From Hirundichthys speculiger (Eukaryota > Chordata > Actinopteri > Beloniformes > Exocoetidae): a stretch of 64,000 nt of DNA. Within the stretch, counting starts at the first letter, position 1. Each line of letters opens with the position of its first letter. Shown in pieces: positions 55,926 to 64,000 of the stretch. A model generated the notes under the pieces. The model was not told where the DNA came from, made no database searches, and saw nothing but the letters and a program-made list of their open reading frames with translations. Where the stretch lies: the NCBI GenBank assembly GCA_018398805.1, contig JAGFBZ010001279.1:248001-312000 (forward strand), read 5' to 3'. The position numbers and the translations under genes were made by a program.

Positions 55926-57864
55926 AAAAAAACAAAGTTACGTAAATGTTAAGACCAAGGCTGAAAAAGTGAAAGTTCAGCAGACAATCTAATTATACCC
56001 AGACAGTGATTCATCATCTGTAGTTTTATGTATAAACCATCACCCCAATGCCTGAGCAGGTTGTCATTCTTTCTTACATTGCCGACTTTGCTCTTTATCT
56101 ACTGAGTAAACCAAAGGTCTTCTGACTCTTGTGGACGACACTGCTATATATATGTAGTGCTTTGCTAGTCTTGCTGACCACTCAAAGGCCACACACACAT
56201 CAGCAGTTACATCAGCGGCAGCCTCTTGGTCTGCAGGGATCTACACAGATTTCTTTTCTATTGACTCTATGTCGTGTTTTATTCTATCATATACATGATC
56301 ACACACCAATGAGTGCATCAGGAGCATTGTGGGTTTCAGTATTTTGAACAAGGACACTTCAGTTCGTAAGGACACCAAAGCCAAAAGTTAAACTATCATC
56401 CTTCCAATTGCAAGTTTTTTTTGAAGTTGATAGGATTTTCTAAGTTGCTGACGCACTTAGAAAACTTAAAAAAAAAAAAAAAAAACCATCTTTTTTAATG
56501 CTCTGTTCATAACAGCTGGATTCAGGGGGGGTGGAGTCAGATTTCTGACTCCTCCCCCTCCCATTGAGCATTAGCTTTGCACTGTCCACTTCCATGGCAA
56601 GTGAAGATGGAGATAATAATATGAAGGCTAAATAACTCTACTCTCATCTAGCTCTGTGATGTCACAGTACCGTATAGATTTGAACAGCTCAATGAAGCAC
56701 ATGTTTTCAGATACAGCTGGGCCCAAACTAAATGACAGAGGTTGTATTATCTTGGATTTTTTGAGTTGTTACAAACTCCAGACACTCAAAAAAATGCAAA
56801 AAAATAAAAAATAAAATAATAATAAAAAAAAAAAACCCCAAAACATTTTTCTGCTGTTATTGATCAGATGCTGATTTTTTGGCAAACAAGTTGTTACGCG
56901 AGAATCATGCAGACATTTTTGCATAATGATGTTCAAGTCGCAGGCAAGTTCAGAAAGAGATGCCTGGATTGCAAAAAAAAGGGGGGTTTTCAAGAAGCTC
57001 AGTGTTTTCTTGGGAGAGAAGAGCCCACTCTGTATTCAAATTTGGTCTTTGCAACTTCAGGGACCTTGAACATGAACACAAAAAGCCATAACACAGAAAG
57101 AAACAGAGGAAAGCAAAAATCAAAATAAGGGGTCTTTGACAGCAGGCTTACACGTTGCTTTTGCTTTAAACTAACATTTAGGTTTGAATGCATTTGAAAA
57201 GAAAATTCCAAGAGAATCTTGGATTATATTGGTGCTAAAGCATGAAGTGCAGAGATCAGTGTGCTTGTTTGTCATAAACTGCTTCACAGGTATCAGACCT
57301 CAGTTATGCTTTTGTCACTGAGCCACAGAGAATCTGTGAACCCTGATTTCAAAAACCCGGAAGTTTATTTGTCTGGTTTTGGAACAAACGCAAAAAAATA
57401 TATGGTTTGCTCTTGTTTCAAGATCTCATGAGGAAATGTAATAGACACAGAGATCTGAAAAGCAGCAGGGATGACCATGCATCCTTGCTCAGTTGCCACA
57501 TTTTGGGTGAAGACAGTTTGTCTTCACGATCAGCCAGACAGCCTCTTTGTCTCCCTCTAAAAAAAATGCAAACTGAAAGATCTTATCTCCTATTTTTGTA
57601 TGCAAAAGAACAACAGAGAAACAGTGACCTTTATCTTTGCAGAGACTGCTTGTTTCTCTTCTCCTTCACGTTCATCTTCTTTTTTTTCTTCTTTTAAACA
57701 TTGATTGTTTATATAGCCGAGGCATTGCTTTGGAAAATCTTTCAGAGCTGCATTTACAAATGCCACTTAAAATGTTATTCTGCTCGGAAGAAGCCAATAT
57801 GTTAATCTCATTCAGAGGGAGCATCAACATCTCTGGCTTCGTTGGTATCTGTGATCGACCATCA
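55926..57864. other. Unassigned sequence
   Basis: No gene was recognised. Poly-A at 56468-56485 and an A-rich block at 56791-56836. Confidence 0.4.
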
Positions 57865-58045
57865 AACAGGTGGAAATGTGCTTCGTGGTCAGACAAATCA
57901 GTATTCCAGATCTATTTTGAAAGAAACGGGTGCTGTGTGCTCTGGACCAAAGACAACAAGGACCGCCTCGACTGTATCAGCTACAAGTCTAAAAGCTAAG
58001 CTCTGTGATGGTACGGGGTTGTATCAGCATCCTTGGTGAAGCTCT
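57865..58045 (+). mobile_element. Tc1-like transposase fragment, plus strand
   Basis: WSDKSVFQIYFERNGCCVLW then TKDNKDRLDCISYKSKS and, after a stop, DNA matching the SVMVWGC block (CTGTGATGGTACGGGGTTGT). This corresponds to the first catalytic Asp region of a Tc1-like lineage not seen elsewhere in the window. Confidence 0.65.
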
Positions 58046-58047
58046 TT

Positions 58048-58076
58048 CACACACACATATGTGTGTGTGTGTGTGT
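58048..58076. repeat. (CA)n TATG (TG)n palindromic microsatellite
   Basis: Five CA units turn into about nine TG units around a central ATAT, giving a self-complementary run. Confidence 0.9.
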
Positions 58077-58091
58077 CTATCATTTGTCATT

Positions 58092-59200
58092 TGTCATTGG
58101 ATCACCAGCTTCCTGACTGACAGGAAACAGAATGTGAGGATGGGGGAAGTCTCTCTGACAACCAGTGCTGTTTGACAGATGTCCTCTGGCCACTCCTGTT
58201 CTCACTAAACACACAGCAAGTCTCAGGAGTAGGGCTGTAGCGATACATTAATCCTCGCGATATGATACAATACACGATACACGATACGATATATATCGAT
58301 ATTCATCTTACAATACATTTACATCATTTTCCGAAAAGATTTTAAAGGGACAAAGTGATTTTGGTGACATCTTGTGAGTCTTCCAATGGCTTTGTTTAAA
58401 TTAATTGAACTGAAAGCATCAATTACACATTATATGGCTGACAGGCAGCTTGCAAAATGCTGGACAAAATGAATAAAAGATGTGTTTAGAAAAATAGTTT
58501 CATTTATTTAAACAATGCAAATTGTTACTTGCAAGCTTTTAAAGGTGGGACACGGGAGTTTTTGAAGAAGCTTAGAATATCGATACCTGCGGCTGAATAA
58601 TCGATACTCTCTGGGGAAATAAAATATCGATATATATCGCAGAATCGATAAAATCGCTCAGCTCTACTGAGGAGCCACGCAGACAACAGAACAGTCATCG
58701 GACTCATCCGAGCTGGTGCATACAGGATGGGAGACTGATGAGCTGTTGCTCAGGTGCAGTCGCTATGACCTGGAGCTGATCGTGCGTAAGACTGTGGAAA
58801 TTACCCTGGATGCATCACTCACCGCTACAGTCCCTCACAATAATCAATAGCACTGGGAAAACCACGGAGCCCTTCAGGTTGCTGGGAACTACCGTCTCTC
58901 AGGATCTGAAGTGGGACTTGAACACCAACTCCATCCTCGAAAAGAGCACACACCTGAGGAAACTCAGGAAGTATATCCTGACACCAATTTTGTGGGTCCA
59001 CTCTTACACTGCTATCACTGAATTGAGAAGCAGCGCCATCTCAGATCTCTTCCATCCAGGACACTACCTTTGTCAGTTTCCGCCCTCTGAGAGATTGAAT
59101 AGATCCCCACTGGCAATAAATTAGTTATTCCCCTACTGCCATAGCTCTTATAAATAGCTGATGTGTCCATGCCTTGCCCCATTAATGGTGCCCGTTGTCA
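58092..59200 (+). mobile_element. Rex1-like LINE fragment, interrupted by a hAT element
   Basis: ITSFLTDRKQNVRMGEVSL (about 58097) is the block before the polymerase active site in Rex1/CR1-group LINEs. After the hAT insertion, frames include LLLRCSRYDLEL, KTTEPFRLLGTTVSQDLKW and LFHPGHYLCQFPPSERL, which follow the C-terminal order of this group. All frames are broken by stops. The 3' untranslated part runs to about 59200. Confidence 0.6.
58230..58666. mobile_element. 437-bp hAT miniature element inside the LINE
   Basis: Left end TAGGGCTGTAGCGATACA and complement of right end TAGAGCTGAGCGATTTTATC are inverted repeats. Flanks CTCAGGAG (58222-58229) and CTGAGGAG (58667-58674) form an 8-bp target duplication with one mismatch. 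Sub-terminal ATATCGAT repeats occur near both ends. No coding capacity. Confidence 0.85.
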
Positions 59201-60142
59201 CTCTAGGCACACTATTGCACTAACACATTGATTGCATCTTATATACATTGTTTGTCCTGTACACTGGGGACTGCACGAGGCAAGAAACACAGTCTTGTTC
59301 ACACGTATCTTGTCCTCCCTGTATTTCTTAAGGAATGCATTAATCATGTACATTCCTGACAGTGTTTCATTTTTGTACACTATGAGTAAAGCGTGTGAAA
59401 TGTTAATTATACGATTAAGGAGAGACCATCAGTTGAAAACAAATTACAGTTTGTTCCCTGTTTATGGACATTCAAAGTGGAATTTAATAATAAATGGGTC
59501 TCAAGTCCAAATCAGTGGGATAATTTGCGTAACTCACATGGCAGCAGCTATTCCTGACACCGTTTACTGCTTCCATCTGATCTATTAGGAGGAAACGAAG
59601 GCTCGTGACGACAGGAATCTCGTCACGAGTCTGAAGCGGTGCCATCAGAATTAAATGTTAGAACAATCAGGTCAGCATCTTCACATCCGGCGTCTGAGGT
59701 TGATAATTAAAAACCACCAAAAAAAACATTGTTCACATGTAAGACAATGCACCCTTTACCAAGGCATGATGGAGGAAGAAGTGGGTACAGATACTCGACG
59801 GATCCTGACTCATCTTTAAAAGAGAATGTGTGGAGAAGCTTTAATCAAAAATTAGACCAAGACACCCCGTTGCTGATTCATACTTCTTCTGGCTTAATGG
59901 GAACAACGGGGTAAAGTAACAACTGAAACTCTTCATCGCTTGGTATCCTCGATGCTAGGATGTCTTTGAAGCGCTGCACGAAGAAATGGCAACAGTACAA
60001 AAATGTAAAGGTCCAAATGTTTTTTGAACGTGTTGGAGGGTTAAAATGCAAAAATGGATGTATATTAAATTTGAATTAGAGGAGAAAAAACATGAATATC
60101 CCGGTTTCATATTCTCTGCAGAGAAATAAATGTTGGAACCAG
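59201..60142. other. Unassigned sequence
   Basis: No recognised gene or repeat. Confidence 0.35.
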
Positions 60143-60144
60143 TA

Positions 60145-60829
60145 CAGTGATCCCTTGCCAATACGCTTTAAGTTCTGCGGTTTTAGTTATTCGCGGATTT
60201 TTTAAGAAATATATAACATAATAAAAAAATCAAGAAATGATCGCAGAAACATCACAGAATGTTGCGCACGTTCTCTCACAGCGAAGAAATGTTGTGAGCC
60301 AGCCTGGCCCCTTTAAGAAGGTGGCCTTATGGGTAATGTAGTGTGTCTGTCGTGGGACGGCAGAACGAAAACAGGGTTGAATGAAAAGTGTAGTGAGCAT
60401 CAACAGCAGTCCAGCGTGTATAGATTTACATTCTCTGTTAACCGACAGGAGCCCAACAATACAACCTGTGTGATGTTACAAGTTCCTGCAGTGCCAGAAT
60501 AAAATGCCTGTTCCAACTGGACTTTTTGTTTTGTTGTTGTTAGCGTGTTAGCCGCTAATTACGAGCCAAAAATAGCACAATACCAGTGGTTTCTTTACTA
60601 CGGTTCAGAGACCAGAGGCTGTGAAGGTAACAGAAAGACCACAGTTGAGTCTTTGTCTTGTTTCGCTGCAGTGCCTCGCTACTTTTTTTGCGGGTTTTAA
60701 ACATATTTTAAACATATTATTTAGGCTCGGGGGGCTCCAGCTCCCGTTCTCGGATTTTGATTTTTGCGCGGAGGTGGGGGGGGGGGGGGGGGGTGTCCCT
60801 ATTAACCGCGAAAAAATAAGGGATTACTG
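60145..60829. mobile_element. Tigger-like miniature element, 685 bp
   Basis: Left CAGTGATCCCTTGCCAATAC and complement of right CAGTAATCCCTTATTTTTTC form imperfect terminal repeats, flanked by TA (60143-60144 and 60830-60831). Inner strings TTCGCGGATTTTTT and TTAACCGCGAAAAAA are also inverted. The CAGTGATCCCT start is typical of Tigger-related elements. An 18-nt G run lies near the right end (60776-60793). No transposase recognised. Confidence 0.75.
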
Positions 60830-60941
60830 TAGTTTTTTTTTTTTTTTTTGGGCAAATCCTGTGCCATCCCAACATTTTCTGATTTGCAATTGTAAATGAA
60901 ACATTAACAGGGGCATTTTTTGCAGTGTTTAACCCTATATG

Positions 60942-60961
60942 CACACACACACACACACACA
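60942..60961. repeat. (CA)10 microsatellite
   Basis: Ten CA units. Confidence 0.85.
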
Positions 60962-62529
60962 CCTTGTTTAATCCCTTTCATGGCGGGTGGCTGTGCAGGC
61001 GGATGCTGTTTAAACAGAGCCGGCCCTTGATGTGGGGCCTCCAGGGGCCAGGGTTTGTGTGTGTGCCTTTCACCCTGGATATGTATGTGTGCCTCTCCAA
61101 GTTTTCTGGCCATGGGAACAATGGTCCTTTAGAATGTGAGGTTACTGGTGCGCTGACCCCTGGCAAATAAGAGCCATGTTCTGGCATTCCAGGCCTGATT
61201 GGCACTTTGAGCCTGCAGGGAGCTCAAAGGAGACACAGGAAATGTGACCAGTGTAATTGGTTATATATTAGCGGAGCATTCTCCCCCCGTTTAAATGATG
61301 GAACATTCTTCAGTGACACTTAGGTGGATGGGGCCGGGATTCCACCAGTTACGGGGAGAGAAGGGGAGGGACAAACAAGAAAGTAGAGAGCCGGGAGAAG
61401 ACAGAAGCAAAGAAAGGCAAGATGAGGGGGGGAAGAAGGAACAAAGGGCAAAGGAGATAGAAAGATTGAAAGATTTGTTCCTGCTTTCCTCAGACAAGTG
61501 AAGGCATTCAAGAAGGAGAGTGACCATGAAGAAAATTCTGAGGTGGGGGTCATCTCTCATGCACCTTGTGTATTTACCCCTGGTGGTGGCAGTGAATGGG
61601 GCTGTCAGGTCATGATATGCTCAGCACTCTCCCTCTGAAGTGTAGCGATGGGAGGTGGTGGGGTAGTGGTGGTGGGGGGGAATCAGTAGCTCGACCTTTG
61701 GCTCAGAGTGCTCGGTCGCAGTTCATGAAGGCTTCATCTCCCACTCCTACATGTGTGCCTGTGCACATTTGTGTCCCGAGTCCCATTGTGCTGATGTTGA
61801 GTACCCGGTCCTGCAGAAAACAGATTTGAGTATAACAGGCATCCGTCAACAACATATATAACACAGCACATGTAAAGTGGCCTTTGGAAGTAGTTTGGAA
61901 AGCCATATGAATGAGTCTTTATCCACTGTCGATGAGCTGGCGGCAGCTTTAGAAACAGCTGACTCGGCAACAGGCTGCGTTTCTGTTTTATTCAATGAAC
62001 TAGTGGATGCTAGCTAGCGTGAGCTGATCAGCCCATTCAAAATACGATGCTGTTCGGTGTACTTTAGATAATATTGCTCTGGCAGAAACATCAAAGCTCA
62101 CATCATACTGCTTGAGTGGGTACCCAAACACTCGACCCCTCACACACTTCTCGGTACGTGGCCTCAGGCTAAATGCAAAACACACACACATCTTGTTGTA
62201 AACTAACTAGAGGTTGTCAGTTTCTGTCTGTCAGGTCTCTAAATCCTTGGGGAACCGTGAGAATTTTGTCAAATGGGCTACTCACCCCTATCAACCTAGA
62301 GTTGAAGTTCAACCTAAAGCTGATGGTGACAACAAAACACTTGAAAAAAAGGAAAACCTTCCGGGTTATTCAACTTCATTTGACAAGAACAAAACAAAAC
62401 AAAACAAAAAAACTGTTTTCTATTTTTCATGTAGAGATGGCCACTCTTTTTAGTGTAATTCATTTAGTTCCAATTTACAGTTTTTGCCACTACATCCTAA
62501 ATATATTCTATCTAATATCAGAGAGAATA
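60962..62529. other. Unassigned sequence, possible conserved non-coding segment
   Basis: No gene recognised. 61020-61260 is balanced in composition and repeat-poor, with a GGGAACAATGG string that fits a SOX-type site. It could be conserved host sequence, but this cannot be shown from one genome. Purine-rich at 61355-61490. Confidence 0.35.
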
Positions 62530-62914
62530 GGGGAAACCCGATTACAGCTAAAACAGTATCCACTGGGTGGCAGCACCAGTCAAAACTGGTCGCTGCTGCT
62601 GCATTTGGGGCGTTCACGTGTCGTAGAAACTTCCAGTTCTGAAGCAACTATGCAAACTCCCACTGACTCGGAAGACACCAATTTAGCGCGACAGTAAAGA
62701 CGAAACAGGGAAGAATATCAACACGTTGAACCTCACCTGAAATTCCAGGCTATGATCCCGTCAATTTGGCAAGGAACAGATCAACACTGACTGGGAGACG
62801 AGTGGTGATCATGTCTACATCTACTGGAATAATTGGAATAAGCCATAGAAGAGAAAGACGAATGTGAGTCCTGCCCCCTTCATGCATCATATTCCGTGGT
62901 AGTCGGGTTGCCCC
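62530..62914 (+). repeat. Dispersed repeat X, copy B
   Basis: Ends AGGGGAAACCCGATTAC and, in complement, AGGGGCAACCCGACTAC form inverted repeats agreeing at 15 of 17 bases. The interior aligns with copy A along its full length (CAAACTCCCACTGACT, TGAAATTCCAGGCTATG, GACGAGTGGTGATC). This is the copy in which the terminal repeats are clearest. Confidence 0.75.
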
Positions 62915-63079
62915 TTTTTTTCTGTGCATTAAATTTTGTTTCCGGCTTCAGTCTCCAATATAAATGATTTCCCAGAGGCAGGGACTTTTGTTTTTCTGCA
63001 GCTTATCACTAAAAACCAGCGCAGTGTGCAGTAGAGCAGACTAATGTATCTAAATTGCAATGAAATTTTATAATTCATT

Positions 63080-63345
63080 CATACTGTCTTAACCATCCAT
63101 ACTGCCTTACACTGTTTACACTGCCTGCACTTTATCTCTACCTCATTCACTCCAGTCACTTTATATAATTTAACATTTCAAATTGTGTAATTACTGTATA
63201 TACTATATTTATTTCTATTTTAGTTCTGTCAATCTCATTTGTATTGTTAATACCTATGTCAACACAATGCTGCTCAGTTGGACCTTAATTGCCCCTCGGG
63301 GATAAAAATTGTCTGAATCTGAATCTGAAGCTGAATAATTATCAA
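63080..63345 (+). mobile_element. Rex-type LINE 3' end
   Basis: AATTGCCCCTCGGGGATAAA followed by TCTGAATCTGAATCTGAA-type units is the 3' tail of Rex-type LINEs in fish. The preceding TGCACTTTATCTCTACCTCA stretch is their untranslated region. Confidence 0.6.
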
Positions 63346-64000
63346 ATATGCAAGACCAGCTCTTAACCATTAAACTTAGAATGTACCAATTTATAAATGC
63401 GCAAAATAATGTCTAAACTTTATTTGCAATATTTGCACCACTCAACCACAGAGAGCTATCAGGCACCTGGTCAATGCTTGACTGCGTCAAAGATCAACGC
63501 CTTCACTAGGCCTCAGTTTGGTTGTCTGGTCCGTACCAGAGCGCAGCTGAGCTCATATTAGTTACACAAACCATATAAAAGGACCAAACACTTAAGATGA
63601 GAAAGAACAAGGACACTAAGGCTTGTTGTACTTACCTTTTGTAAATCATATGGATTTTATCCACACAAGACTGGAAATCCTATCATAGTTGATTTCAGAG
63701 TATGAGCCTCCGTTAGCATCCGTGCCCCAGAGGAGCTGAACACAAACAGTTGCTGGTTAAAATATTCCTGTCACTGCACCGTCCACACATCAACCTCTCA
63801 CTATACCCATTTCCAGCGAGTCAGAGGTTGCATTTTCATAAACTGTGGTCAGGTGGCCGTATAGGCTACATTATATAGGAGAGGTGGCCTCCAACTGAAA
63901 ACAAAGCTTTGAGAGTAAAGATATACATTTAATTTAAAAAAGTGGCCTTGGGCTTGTATGGACCTCTTTTTCAGTTGTAGGGATAGACCGAGAAGCCATC
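63346..64000. other. Unassigned sequence
   Basis: No recognised gene or repeat up to the window end. Confidence 0.4.

Overview
The window looks like vertebrate nuclear DNA, most likely from a teleost fish. No host gene could be recognised in 64 kb. The evidence for a teleost is the repeat content: many unrelated Tc1-like transposons, L2/Maui-like, Rex1-like and RTE-like non-LTR retrotransposons, hAT and Tigger-like miniature elements, a Harbinger-like element, and long CA/GT and AT microsatellites. The longest open frames are shadows or remnants of transposon genes. The sequence fits an intron or intergenic stretch rich in dead transposons.

Layout. 0-9 kb: microsatellites, a Harbinger-like element (4612-5907) with a striking 145-bp palindrome, a Tigger-like miniature element (6602-7318) and a reverse-strand Tc1 remnant. 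9-13 kb: one SINE-like repeat, a CA microsatellite, otherwise unassigned sequence. 13-25 kb: the densest part. One Tc1 copy (about 13290-15265) is interrupted by a hAT element and by a dispersed repeat here called X. L2 pieces follow in both orientations, then two further Tc1 remnants. Next comes a Tc1 element (19546-23347) holding a 5'-truncated L2 LINE and a 285-bp hAT miniature element. Inside that LINE, a 59-bp piece of the reverse-transcriptase gene has expanded into about 15 tandem copies. Another Tc1 lies at 23950-25150.

27-41 kb: a repeat mosaic (SINE-like, hAT-like, L2 3' ends) and a TTAA-flanked element (30926-31938) carrying a coding exon with a splice donor. A 1973-bp hAT element (33444-35416) splits a coiled-coil coding remnant on the minus strand, with a perfect 8-bp target duplication. 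Two Tc1 remnants and a second Tigger-like copy complete this part. 41-64 kb is sparser: a LINE C-terminal piece, repeat X again, an RTE-like LINE (48020-49155), an inverted pair of CCTCCGCC-type repeats, a Rex1-like LINE carrying a hAT miniature element, a second Tigger-like miniature element, repeat X a third time and a Rex-type LINE tail. The rest is unassigned.

The features do not form a working pathway. What links them is insertion order: target-site duplications and interrupted homology allow several relative dates. Family names rest on motifs read by eye and on remembered family features, with no database search, so clade-level names are less certain than the structural calls (terminal repeats, duplications, frames).
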